Of a DNA stretch of 35,711 bases, positions 16,509 through 23,765 are shown piece by piece. Below the pieces are notes generated by a model. That model ran no database searches. It saw only the letters and a program-made list of their open reading frames with translations, and had not been told where the DNA came from. The stretch's first letter is position 1; each line of letters opens with the position of its first letter. Origin of the DNA: Anaerolineales bacterium. GTDB lineage: Bacteria > Chloroflexota > Anaerolineae > Anaerolineales > Villigracilaceae. The position numbers were made by a program, and so were the translations under genes. The stretch spans positions 1 to 35,711 of the forward strand of contig JAABUE010000012.1 in NCBI GenBank assembly GCA_011389535.1, read 5' to 3'.

Positions 16509-18164
16509 TTAGATATTTTTCACGAGGTAGAACTCCCCGCGTTCAAAACCCCGGTCGAGATAATACTTCCGTGTTCCCACCGCCGAAATTACCGCCAAAC
16601 GGTTAAATCCTCGTCCCCTGGCAATTCTCTCCGCTTCCTCCAGCAATTGAGTCCCCAACCCGGCGTGCTGAGCTGCCCCTTCTTTTTCCGCGCCCACCGG
16701 CAAGGACTGCCCGTACACGTGCACCTCTCGGATAAGGGCTGCTCCAGCCAGATCAGACATTTCTGTATCCGGCGCATCCAAGGAGGGCAGGGACAGGCGG
16801 ATAAAGCCGGCCAGTTTGTCATCCGGTGTGTCGAAGGAGATAAAGTGCTCTTCTGCCTGCGCGGCGGGATAGGCCAGATCGTGCAATTCAATTTTTTCCG
16901 CGTTTACGTGCTGTTTGCGCACTTCCCGGCAGCGCACACAGTTACAGGCTGTGCCGCGCTGTTCTAACACGAGCTGCACATCTTGCCGTAATGACGTGCG
17001 GCGGTTGCCCTCTACTACGTTCGTAGATGGGATGTCCCGGATGACGCGGTTGACCCGGCAATAGCGCGGGATGCTCGGCTTGATGTCCGCGATCAGGTCG
17101 ATCAGGTCCTGCGTGGTGTAGGGATGGAACTCGCCGCGCTGCCAGTATTCGTACAGCTCGGCGTTGGCCAGCAACTGGTTGGGGTAAATTTTGATCTCGT
17201 CCGGGCAGAAACCGTCCCACAGACGGGCGAAGTCTTCCCGGTCAGACTCAGGGGTCGCGCCGAGCAGGTTCGGCATCCAGTGCAGCACGATCTTGAAGCC
17301 CGCCGCTCGCAGCAGGGCCGTGGCGCGGCGGGTGGACTCGACGTCGTGCCCGCGCTTGTTGATCTCCAGGATGTGGTCATCCAGGCTTTGCGCGCCCATC
17401 TGCACCTTGGTCACGCCCAGATGCCGCAGCCAGCGGATCTCGTCCGGCGTGATCTCGTCCGGGCGGGTTTCGATCACCAGGCCCACGTTGCGGTGGGAAG
17501 CGCTTTCGTTCAGCGCTTGAGACTCGATTAATTCCCCGGATTTCACCACGGAGTTCACAGAGTCCACGGAGGTTTTTTTAAATTTCTCTCTGTGCTCTCT
17601 GTGTTCTCTGTGGTTAAGCGCATCGAAACAACGCTTTACAAACCACTCCTGGTAATCCCTCCGGTACGACGACCACGTGCCGCCTAAAATCAAAAGTTCC
17701 ACCTTGTCGGTGGGGTGGCCGACCGCTTTCAGCGCTTCCAGCCGCGAGCGGACCTGGTCATACGGGTCGAAGTTATGTTCCAGCCCGCGCATCGCCCCGG
17801 GTTCATCCGGCAGGTACGACTTGGGCATGCGCACGTCGGTGGGGCAGAAGATGCACTTGCCCGGGCAGGGATAGGGCTTGGTCAGCACCGTGACGGTGGT
17901 CACGCCGGAGAGCGTCCGTACCGGTTTCAAGCGGATCCGTTCCAACAAGCGCACGTCTGCGCGCATTACGCCCTCTTCCACCATCTGGTTATAAGCGGCT
18001 ACCAGCACGTGCTTGCCCAGGTATCCGCCGGTGGAGATCGGGTGTTTGCGCACACTATCCATCACCGGGCGGCCCCGGCGCACTTCCGTCAGTACCTGCC
18101 GGGCCAGTGCCAGTTTTTCAGGCGTCAGGCTGTGGTTTTCTGTCCAGTTCTGTTTCTTCGACAC
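16509..18164 (-). CDS. elp3: Elp3-type radical SAM/GNAT tRNA-modifying enzyme with in-frame repeat insertion
   Basis: 551 residues. The radical SAM cluster motif CxxxCxxC is at C100, C104, C107 (YPCPGKCIFCP), followed by the SAM-barrel blocks ILGGTWSSY and IETRPDEITPDEI. A CNCVRC cluster is at 407-412, and the C-terminal GNAT domain covers about 430-551 (AGLGTQLLEEAERIARGRGF). Elp3 makes cm5U-type changes at wobble uridine 34 of tRNAs. The start is GTG at 18164 after a GAGG site. Residues about 185-210 (HREHREHREKF and onward) come from a palindromic repeat inserted between CFDALN and the conserved NESASHRNVGLVIETRP block. Confidence 0.92.
   Translation of the reverse strand: MSKKQNWTENHSLTPEKLALARQVLTEVRRGRPVMDSVRKHPISTGGYLGKHVLVAAYNQMVEEGVMRADVRLLERIRLKPVRTLSGVTTVTVLTKPYPCPGKCIFCPTDVRMPKSYLPDEPGAMRGLEHNFDPYDQVRSRLEALKAVGHPTDKVELLILGGTWSSYRRDYQEWFVKRCFDALNHREHREHREKFKKTSVDSVNSVVKSGELIESQALNESASHRNVGLVIETRPDEITPDEIRWLRHLGVTKVQMGAQSLDDHILEINKRGHDVESTRRATALLRAAGFKIVLHWMPNLLGATPESDREDFARLWDGFCPDEIKIYPNQLLANAELYEYWQRGEFHPYTTQDLIDLIADIKPSIPRYCRVNRVIRDIPSTNVVEGNRRTSLRQDVQLVLEQRGTACNCVRCREVRKQHVNAEKIELHDLAYPAAQAEEHFISFDTPDDKLAGFIRLSLPSLDAPDTEMSDLAGAALIREVHVYGQSLPVGAEKEGAAQHAGLGTQLLEEAERIARGRGFNRLAVISAVGTRKYYLDRGFERGEFYLVKNI
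17545..17614. repeat. Imperfect palindromic repeat (CACAGAG family) inside elp3
   Basis: Left arm ACCACGGAGTTCACAGAG pairs with right arm CTCTGTGTTCTCTGTGGT at about 15 of 18 positions, around an A/T-rich centre. The right arm is a near-tandem of CTCTGTG units, giving HREHREHRE in the coding strand. A related copy is intergenic at 30521-30577. Confidence 0.85.
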
Positions 18165-18217
18165 TTTTTACCTCGTAAGGCTGAGGATTATAACCCGATA
18201 TACCCTTCCGGGTATCA

Positions 18218-18223
18218 TATAAT
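18218..18223 (+). promoter_or_regulatory. -10 box of the methyltransferase gene, leaderless spacing
   Basis: A perfect TATAAT ends exactly 6 nt before the GTG start at 18230, with no Shine-Dalgarno. A small inverted repeat (TACCC TTCC GGGTA, 18201-18214) sits just upstream and could be an operator. Confidence 0.65.
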
Positions 18224-18229
18224 ACGCCT

Positions 18230-18955
18230 GTGAAAGCGGACATCGCCCAGCGCCTGATCGAGCTCAACAAAAAATTCTATTCTGATTTCGGTAGACCCTT
18301 TTCCGCCACCCGCGGGCGCATCCAGCCGGGGGTGCGGCGGGTGATCGATTCATTGGATGGGGATGAGACGGTTCTCGACCTGGGCTGTGGGAACGGCGAG
18401 CTGGCGCGGACTCTGGCTCGCGGGGGTCATCGCGGCGCGTATCTCGGCCTGGACTTCAGCCTGCCGTTGTTAAAGGATGCCGAGTCTATGCCTGATGGTT
18501 TTTCTGCTGAATTCCGGGAATTAGACCTGACGCAGTTATCAGTGGACAGTGACCAGTTATCAGTGACTGATTACTGGTCACTGATCACTGCTTTCGCTGT
18601 TCTCCACCATATTCCCGGCCAGCGTCTGCGCTTGGATATATTAAAGACCATCCGTGAATTACTGGCTCCAGACGGCCGCTTCATCCACTCGAACTGGCAA
18701 TTCCTGAACAGCCCGCGACTCAGGCAGAGGGTCCGGGCGTGGAGCGAGGCCGGTTTAACGGAAGCAGATGTAGACAATGGGGATTACCTGCTCGACTGGC
18801 GCTCCGGCGGTACGGGTCTGCGCTACGTCCACCACTTCAGCGAGGCGGAGCTGATCGAGTTGGCTCGGGCCAGTCGATTTGAAATTATCGAAACGTTCTA
18901 TTCGGATGGCAAAGAGGGGAATCTGGCTATTTATCAGGTGTGGCGAAAACAATAA
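18230..18955 (+). CDS. Class I SAM-dependent methyltransferase with in-frame repeat insertion
   Basis: 241 residues with the SAM-binding motif VLDLGCGNGELAR at 48-60, an acidic LGLDFS at the end of the second strand, and the post-motif LITAFAVLHHIPG around 118-130. The start is GTG, directly behind a TATAAT box. The acceptor is unknown. The gene is divergent from elp3, with a 65-bp gap. Residues about 101-116 (QLSVDSDQLSV and neighbours) are encoded by a short palindromic repeat at 18532-18590, lying between strand 3 and the conserved ITAFAVLHH strand. The family normally has a short acidic loop there. Confidence 0.9.
   Translation: MKADIAQRLIELNKKFYSDFGRPFSATRGRIQPGVRRVIDSLDGDETVLDLGCGNGELARTLARGGHRGAYLGLDFSLPLLKDAESMPDGFSAEFRELDLTQLSVDSDQLSVTDYWSLITAFAVLHHIPGQRLRLDILKTIRELLAPDGRFIHSNWQFLNSPRLRQRVRAWSEAGLTEADVDNGDYLLDWRSGGTGLRYVHHFSEAELIELARASRFEIIETFYSDGKEGNLAIYQVWRKQ
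18532..18590. repeat. CAGTTATCAGTG-type palindromic repeat inside the methyltransferase gene
   Basis: Contains a perfect 11-bp inverted repeat (CAGTGACCAGT at 18547-18557, ACTGGTCACTG at 18573-18583) plus direct copies of CAGTTATCAGTG. This is a form of dispersed repeat I recognise from cyanobacterial and Chloroflexota-like genomes. It stays open in the coding frame. Confidence 0.8.
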
Positions 18956-19044
18956 TTTCTTCTCGCTGCCTGCAATCCAGGCATGTGTAGTGAAGACCAT
19001 CGTCGCGTCGTGCCCGGGAGAAACCGTGATGTATCCTGGAAGCG

Positions 19045-19074
19045 CCCTTCGACTGCGCTACGCTCCGCTCAGGG
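19045..19074. repeat. Short dispersed-type repeat in the 209-bp gap before 19165
   Basis: CCCTTCGACTGCGC followed by TACGCTCCGCTCAGGG is a weakly palindromic sequence whose type I have seen as an intergenic repeat in many genomes. The rest of 18956-19164 shows no gene. A TATGAT box (about 19131) and an AAAGGAG site precede the next gene. Confidence 0.55.
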
Positions 19075-19164
19075 AGAGGAATTTCTTATACAACCTTCAA
19101 ACTTTCTTCACAGAAATTTTACATGGATATGCTATGATGTTCTTACTGTAAAAGGAGCAAGATT

Positions 19165-19542
19165 ATGAGCAAAACTTTAAAATGGATCTTGGGAATCACG
19201 CTTGGTTTTGTGATCCTTGTGGGTGTGGGCTTTCTGGTCGCTAATTTCTTCGGTTTTGGTCACATGTCTTTGTGGAGCGGACCTGCTTACTACGGCCACC
19301 CGATGATGGACGGTTACGGTTTTGGTAATCGTGAATTCCGGCAGCCGATGATGGGCGGGCGCGGCTTCGGCGGCTTTGGGTTCCTCAGCCTGCCGTTCTT
19401 TTTCTTGGGTGGGTTCTTACGCCTGCTCCTCCCGCTGGCTGTGCTCGCGTTCGTCGCTTATTTTGCCTACCAGCAGGGCTTGAAGGCAGGGATGAAAGCC
19501 GCTCGGGTCGAACCTGCCCCGGAATCAGAAGAAGCAGAATAA
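19165..19542 (+). CDS. Small Gly/Phe/Met-rich membrane protein
   Basis: 125 residues: a membrane helix at about 7-30, a Gly/Phe/Tyr/Met-rich outer loop with HPMMDGYGFG and QPMMGGRGFG, a second hydrophobic stretch (FLSLPFFFLGGFLRLLLPLAVLAFVAYFAYQQG) and an acidic C-tail. A strong AAAGGAG site precedes the ATG. The paired Met residues could bind a soft metal such as copper, but that is only a suggestion. It converges with the next gene with 2 bp between the stops. Confidence 0.75.
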   Translation: MSKTLKWILGITLGFVILVGVGFLVANFFGFGHMSLWSGPAYYGHPMMDGYGFGNREFRQPMMGGRGFGGFGFLSLPFFFLGGFLRLLLPLAVLAFVAYFAYQQGLKAGMKAARVEPAPESEEAE

Positions 19543-19544
19543 TG

Positions 19545-20033
19545 CTAGAATGGCTTGAACGTCATCAGCCAGGCGACGAAAGCCGGGATGACAAAGCCAA
19601 TGATAACCAGGAGGGTAACGTTGATCGAGCGGATGTGAGCCTGGATTTCTTCCTGGCTGGCAGGCGGCTCTGCGGGGAGCTCTTTGTTCCCGGCCCTGTA
19701 GGGCAAGCCAACCAGCTTTCGAAGCTTTTTGTAGGCGCGTTCATTCATAAAAGCCATGTAGAAGAAGACGACCAGCATCAATACGATCGAAAGCCAAACC
19801 CAGCCTGTGTTCCAGAAATGGAAAAGGAAAGGCAGGATCAGGCCGCTAATGCCCAAAACCAGGAAAGAGATGAACATGAGTATCATGGTTGTGCCGGAGA
19901 GATCGAGCATGGCCTTGATGCGCTCGATATCCTTTTCTTTGCGGATTTGGAAAGCCATCGCCGCTGAAGTACCATGGGCGAGGAAAAAGGTCAGGGCGGA
20001 TAGGATATGGATGAAAACCAACCAGCGAATCAT
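19545..20033 (-). CDS. Four-helix membrane protein, DUF2269/CopD-like
   Basis: 162 residues with four helices. The first carries two His residues (FIHILSALTFFLAHG) one helical face apart, as in haem- or metal-binding four-helix membrane proteins such as DUF2269 or CopD-like families. A charged loop (RKEKDIERIKAM) follows. The C-terminal part resumes with a helix ending in AWLMTF. An AGGAGG site lies 7 nt before the ATG. The family assignment is from recall and tentative. Confidence 0.72.
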   Translation of the reverse strand: MIRWLVFIHILSALTFFLAHGTSAAMAFQIRKEKDIERIKAMLDLSGTTMILMFISFLVLGISGLILPFLFHFWNTGWVWLSIVLMLVVFFYMAFMNERAYKKLRKLVGLPYRAGNKELPAEPPASQEEIQAHIRSINVTLLVIIGFVIPAFVAWLMTFKPF

Positions 20034-20110
20034 TTTGACAACCTCCTGATGTTTATATTCATTTTATGACAGAATAGGTCCGAATTCAAGCAGGTAAAAA
20101 TTTCAGATTA

Positions 20111-20157
20111 AACAAAGAAGTGACTGTCACCAGGAGGGTGACAGTCACTTCTTTGTT
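20111..20157. repeat. Perfect 21-bp inverted repeat with GTGACTGTCAC core, likely also a terminator
   Basis: 20111-20131 pairs perfectly with 20137-20157 around a 5-nt loop. It lies 15 bp after the stop of the 20172 gene, with a TTTGTT end on the minus side, so it may terminate that gene. The core AGTGACTGTCAC recurs at 21437-21502 and 23747-23760. Confidence 0.85.
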
Positions 20158-20171
20158 CGAGTTGTACTTTA

Positions 20172-21248
20172 CTACTTCAGTATCCAGCTATTCCCGCTCT
20201 GCTGGTAACCAAACTTCTCCGCGTTTGCTATCAGCCACAACATCTGCCGGACGTGGAGGGGAGCTTGCTCTTCTGGCTTGCCGCTCCATTCCTGTACCAG
20301 TTCATCCGCGTTGGCATGGACAAAATCGATCCGGGGAATTTTCGACTCGACTTCCATGCGTAGAGCAGTTTCGTATACCACAAACGGATCAATGTTACTT
20401 TCTTTGAGTTTACTCAAGACCCCCGGGTTGACCAAAATGTATTTTCCACCGTTGCTTAAGGCCTCCTGCATAGGCATCATCCCTTCTCCCAATACAAGCC
20501 TGTTACCAGAGCCGCTTGTGGAATTTTCAGCGATACTTCTCGATAACTCAGCCACCTGACTATTTTGCGCATTTTGGCTTGAAGCTGAAGTCGGCATAGC
20601 ACCATTTGATTTTAACGGCGCCGGGCTGGTCTTCGCGCCTTCGATAACCCCCATTGCAACGATCCCGGTCGCTACATAAGGGTCGATGTCTTTGTTCGCA
20701 ATACAATGGTAGTGAAAAACGATCGAGCAGAGGACCATTCCGGCCCGGGCGCCCTCCAGATCATCGAGCCCGTGTTTTTTCATGATCTCGTTATACTGGT
20801 CCTGATATTCAGCCTGGATTTGATCAAGCTCCATGAGCGGTTTATTTTGATCAGGGATTACCTGAACCAGGGGTTTCGACATTACATCGATCCCGTTTTG
20901 TTTGCAATAGAATGCAAACAGGTTCAGCAACTCGGGATAGGCATTATTTACTTCTTCCGAAAGCACAACCATACCGGGGTCAAAATCTTTTCTATGGATC
21001 GACCTGAACAGGCTCGTCCCCGCCAGACGGGATGCAATGGAAATGACGGTCCCGGCGTGAGGCTTTCCACCTACGAGCGGCATCTTCTCCTGGAAAACCT
21101 TTAAAAACTCCATCGCCGCCTCGTAGCGTTTCTTCTGCATTTCGGGCGAGAGAAGCGGGTTGTCTGTAGGCGGCTTGGCCGCTCTGTCGTTTTGCTCTTT
21201 CCCGGGTTCCTTTTTGTTTGACTTCTTGAATAAATCAAAGAGGGGCAT
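20172..21248 (-). CDS. Unknown cytoplasmic protein of 358 residues
   Basis: It starts with a basic amphipathic MPLFDLFKKSNKK segment, then a charged linker to about 35. A helical globular domain follows (35-220; contains GKPHAGTVISIASRLAG and MVLCSIVFHYHCIANKDIDPYVATG), then a Ser/Asn-rich linker (about 220-245). The C-terminal domain has VNPGVLSKLKESNIDPF and a final AEKFGYQQSGNSWILK. No signal peptide, helix bundle or catalytic motif is recognised. AAAGGAGA precedes the ATG. It is monocistronic, followed by the hairpin at 20111-20157. Confidence 0.78.
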   Translation of the reverse strand: MPLFDLFKKSNKKEPGKEQNDRAAKPPTDNPLLSPEMQKKRYEAAMEFLKVFQEKMPLVGGKPHAGTVISIASRLAGTSLFRSIHRKDFDPGMVVLSEEVNNAYPELLNLFAFYCKQNGIDVMSKPLVQVIPDQNKPLMELDQIQAEYQDQYNEIMKKHGLDDLEGARAGMVLCSIVFHYHCIANKDIDPYVATGIVAMGVIEGAKTSPAPLKSNGAMPTSASSQNAQNSQVAELSRSIAENSTSGSGNRLVLGEGMMPMQEALSNGGKYILVNPGVLSKLKESNIDPFVVYETALRMEVESKIPRIDFVHANADELVQEWSGKPEEQAPLHVRQMLWLIANAEKFGYQQSGNSWILK

Positions 21249-21393
21249 AGTGTTCTCCTTTGTCGGACGAGATAAAACCTGAACGCTTCTCCCGCCACAA
21301 TCAACCTTGTTGCAGTTTATCTATCCATTTGAGAACATTTTACATTGGGTATGCGGGCTGTAAGTTTACAATTCCCAATCAATTTGCTAGATC

Positions 21394-21430
21394 GCGCATC
21401 GCACCAGATAAGTGGGAACTGTCCGTTTTC
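21394..21430 (+). repeat. Decayed half copy of the GTGCGTCGCACC palindrome
   Basis: The sequence beginning GCGCATCGCACCAGATAAG matches the left half of the element at 21524-21609, including the downstream TCCGTTTT. It sits in a 543-bp gene-free stretch (21249-21792) otherwise filled by repeats and a gene remnant. Confidence 0.6.
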
Positions 21431-21436
21431 AGATAA

Positions 21437-21502
21437 AAAGTGACAGTCATCTTTGCAAAGCATCCCGAAGCAAAGCGGAGTGGGCAAGATGACTGTCACT
21501 TT
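21437..21502. repeat. Palindromic repeat, 17-bp perfect arms, GTGACAGTCAT type
   Basis: AAAGTGACAGTCATCTT (21437-21453) pairs with AAGATGACTGTCACTTT (21486-21502). The loop contains a second, smaller repeat rich in GCAAAGC/GCTTTGC. It shares the GTGACTGTCAC core with 20111-20157. Confidence 0.85.
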
Positions 21503-21523
21503 GGTGTTAGCTATTCAAGGAGG

Positions 21524-21609
21524 GTGCGTCGCACCAGACAGGTTGGTTTCATCCGTTTAACGAAAGATGTTCACGTTTGAACCAATCTGATAAACAAGGT
21601 GCGACGCAC
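21524..21609. repeat. Palindromic repeat with GTGCGTCGCACC ends
   Basis: Outer 12-bp perfect arms (21524-21535 and 21598-21609) enclose a second inverted pair (GGTTGGTTTCA and TGAACCAATCT), giving a long broken hairpin of 86 bp. Confidence 0.8.
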
Positions 21610-21616
21610 TTCTCGA

Positions 21617-21704
21617 CTAGCACTTTAAAATTCTTTTCTTGATCCTTTGTGACACCTCGGCAGATTTGCCGTAGCATGCCTTGTAATCGGCTTCGTAATC
21701 GGGG
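21617..21704 (-). pseudogene. Remnant: 3' end of a second ettA-like ABC-F gene
   Basis: On the minus strand this reads [16 protein letters not shown], then SQRIKKRILKC and a stop. It aligns residue by residue with the last 28 residues of the intact ettA product ([27 protein letters not shown], stop). DNA identity to 23766-23850 is about 80%. The rest of the gene is cut off by an insertion, and a further piece lies at 22403-22487. Confidence 0.85.
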
Positions 21705-22416
21705 GGACATCGAACTAGATTTGTAACCTTGTACGATTTACCTTTCGTAACACAACAAAAGATAAGGGGTTGTAGCTTGAAAGGGATGAGCCATGGACTC
21801 TAATTTGAATGATCAGGTACAGGACTACCAACCCGCAAGACTTTCTTCCGTTTTGGGGTTATTCTCTCTTGTTTTTGGGGCAGTGCCCCTTGTTCTGAAT
21901 TTGCATGACGGATGGGCTTCTGTGGTTGGTGGTAATATAATCTGGGAATACAAAGATCCTCCAGTAATCCTTATCGTTGCACTGTTTGTAGCAGTCTTGC
22001 TTTCTGTCGTTTCCGGGGGAATCAGTCTGTACTTAATTAACCGAAAATTATCTATCGTTGCGGTTGTTAGTTTAATTGTTGTTCTTTTAACAGCTTATAC
22101 ACCACTTATTCCAATACCCATGTATCGGCACTACACGTATTTTGGCAGCGTGATTTCTTTCTTTGTGTATTCAATGTATATTGTTGTCTTTATTGCAGCA
22201 GTGCGGAAAAGATGGTGGGAAATGCCTGCTTTTCTTGGGACAACTTTCGCCTTGATGGGCACCAATATGTTATTAGACAATTTACTTTACCTGAGGCTGG
22301 CGCCCCTTCGATGGCCGTCATCACTTCTAGCGATGATCGCATAAGAGTTCTGTATTTCGCCCGATACGGGGTCAGATCCTTCCCAAATTTATCCATTACC
22401 ATGGCTTCATAATCGG
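21689..22416. repeat. Pair of 14-bp direct repeats flanking a 0.7-kb insertion
   Basis: GGCTTCGTAATCGG (21689-21702) and GGCTTCATAATCGG (22403-22416) match at 13 of 14 positions. Both are the same ettA codons (SDYEA region), so they look like a target-site duplication around the segment between them. Confidence 0.6.
21793..22344 (+). CDS. AT-rich membrane protein on the insertion, unknown function
   Basis: 183 residues, five or six helices over nearly the full length, with a short polar N-terminus (MDSNLNDQVQDYQP). AAAGGG lies 10 nt before the ATG. Codon and base use is clearly more AT-rich than in the neighbours, and it sits inside a decayed ettA copy, between short direct repeats. All this points to acquired DNA. 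No transposase or other mobility gene is next to it. I recognise no family. Confidence 0.65.
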   Translation: MDSNLNDQVQDYQPARLSSVLGLFSLVFGAVPLVLNLHDGWASVVGGNIIWEYKDPPVILIVALFVAVLLSVVSGGISLYLINRKLSIVAVVSLIVVLLTAYTPLIPIPMYRHYTYFGSVISFFVYSMYIVVFIAAVRKRWWEMPAFLGTTFALMGTNMLLDNLLYLRLAPLRWPSSLLAMIA

Positions 22417-22487
22417 ATCAACTGCTCAGCAGCAGGCACGCCTGGCTGTTGCCTTTGGGGGGCAGTTTTGGATCCAGCGATTATCAC
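22403..22487 (-). pseudogene. Remnant: upstream piece of the second ettA-like gene
   Basis: The minus strand reads GNSQACLLLSS-stop-SDYEA, matching [17 protein letters not shown] of intact ettA, with the Trp codon turned into TGA. Similarity fades past 22460 and ends where the flavoprotein gene stops at 22484. Confidence 0.75.
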
Positions 22488-23704
22488 GTCAAATGCGATA
22501 CGATGTGTTTTGCGTCTTCACCCACGCCAAGCAAAAGCGGGGATTTGCGCTTGTGCATCCAGGACGTGCCAATAAAATAAAGGCCGGGATGTTTGGTTAT
22601 TCCGCGCTGCTGTATGGGAAAACCGTCTTCATCCGTGAGCGGTAATTTCAAAATGCCGTAATCGAATGTGTATCCCATTGCCCAGATGATTGTATTGATA
22701 TGAGCGGCTTTCAAATCCAATTCGGTGGTTTCCTCGACTGCATAGCCATCCTGATAATTGGGCAATATTTCCTGTGGGGCGTAGATGTTGTTTGTCTGAA
22801 TATACCCATCGATCATCCCGATGATGTCCCCTTCCACTTTATCCACCCTAGCGAGGTTTTCCTTCAAATCGGACGATACCATCACCTTTCCATCCTGCGC
22901 GCCCGTCATGCGACCCAATAGTCTCACACCAGCGCGCGCGAACAAATGAAGGTTCAGCGAATGACCGCCGTCTTTGCCGCTGAGATGAGGGTTGCCCCCA
23001 AGCCTGGCTTTGGGCGAGGGGAGTTTATCCGGGGTTTGGTCCATGAAACCAGATTCCACCAGCCATGCGAACATATCTCTCCCGCGGTAGCGGCGTGGAA
23101 CGCGGGGCGCAGAGCATACACATAAATACACTGTGCGCCCGGATTGATAAAGCTCCTCCGCGATCTGTGTTCCTGATTGCGCCGAGCCAACGATCAGCAC
23201 TGCGCCCTCAGGCAGCTGGCTCGGATTGCGATATTTGCCTGAGTGGAGTTGCATGATGCTGGTTGGAATGTTGGCGCTGAACGCAGGAATTCTCGGCTTT
23301 TGGAATGATCCCGTTGCCATCACGACATTTTTTGCCTGGTAATCCCTGCTGTTTGTTCTCACCTGATAACCCTGTTCATTATCTAGAGGGGAGATTTCCA
23401 GCACCGGTGTTTTGAACTGAACCGGCAAATCGAATTTCTCAATATATCGTTCGAAGTAGGAGACGATCTCATTGCGTGACAGGAAACCGTCGGGGTCGTT
23501 GCCATCGTAATGCGCGCCAGGGAGTTGAATCGTCCAATTGGGAGTCACGAGGGTGAACGAATCCCAGCGATCATTGCGCCAGGCATGACCCGCCTTCTCT
23601 GCCTGCTCAAAAATGATATGTTCGCGTCCCAGTTGGTTCAGGTAATAACTTGTGGCCAGCCCCGCCTGCCCGCCGCCGACAATAATCGTTTCAATTTTCT
23701 CCAT
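22484..23704 (-). CDS. Flavin-containing monooxygenase-like oxidoreductase
   Basis: 406 residues. The FAD motif is IIVGGGQAGLATSYYLNQLG at the N-terminus, with the FMO/CzcO-type segment WRNDRWDSFTLVTPNW after it. The linker ATGSFQKPRIPAF and the NADPH-binding VGSAQSGTQIAEELYQSGR lie mid-protein. The C-terminal HPGLYFIGTSW closes the FAD fold. It is likely an NADPH-dependent flavoprotein acting on a small organic substrate, not identified. An AAAGGA site precedes the ATG. It lies between ettA and the ettA remnant, so it may have arrived with the duplication. Confidence 0.9.
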   Translation of the reverse strand: MEKIETIIVGGGQAGLATSYYLNQLGREHIIFEQAEKAGHAWRNDRWDSFTLVTPNWTIQLPGAHYDGNDPDGFLSRNEIVSYFERYIEKFDLPVQFKTPVLEISPLDNEQGYQVRTNSRDYQAKNVVMATGSFQKPRIPAFSANIPTSIMQLHSGKYRNPSQLPEGAVLIVGSAQSGTQIAEELYQSGRTVYLCVCSAPRVPRRYRGRDMFAWLVESGFMDQTPDKLPSPKARLGGNPHLSGKDGGHSLNLHLFARAGVRLLGRMTGAQDGKVMVSSDLKENLARVDKVEGDIIGMIDGYIQTNNIYAPQEILPNYQDGYAVEETTELDLKAAHINTIIWAMGYTFDYGILKLPLTDEDGFPIQQRGITKHPGLYFIGTSWMHKRKSPLLLGVGEDAKHIVSHLT

Positions 23705-23732
23705 TTAACTTCCTTTACCAATAAAAGCGTGG

Positions 23733-23760
23733 ACAGTTCACCCTCGAAGTGACTGTCACT
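23733..23760. repeat. Hairpin with GTGACTGTCAC core between ettA and the flavoprotein gene
   Basis: ACAGTTCAC and GTGACTGT pair with one bulged base. AAGTGACTGTCACT at 23747-23760 is the same core as in 20111-20157. It lies just past the ettA stop and may act as its terminator. Confidence 0.55.
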
Positions 23761-23765
23761 CCGGG

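Noticed and set aside
21394-21609. CRISPR array or phage attachment site
   Set aside because: The repeats are palindromic elements of different families, not regular direct repeats with equal spacers, and no integrase or cas gene is nearby.
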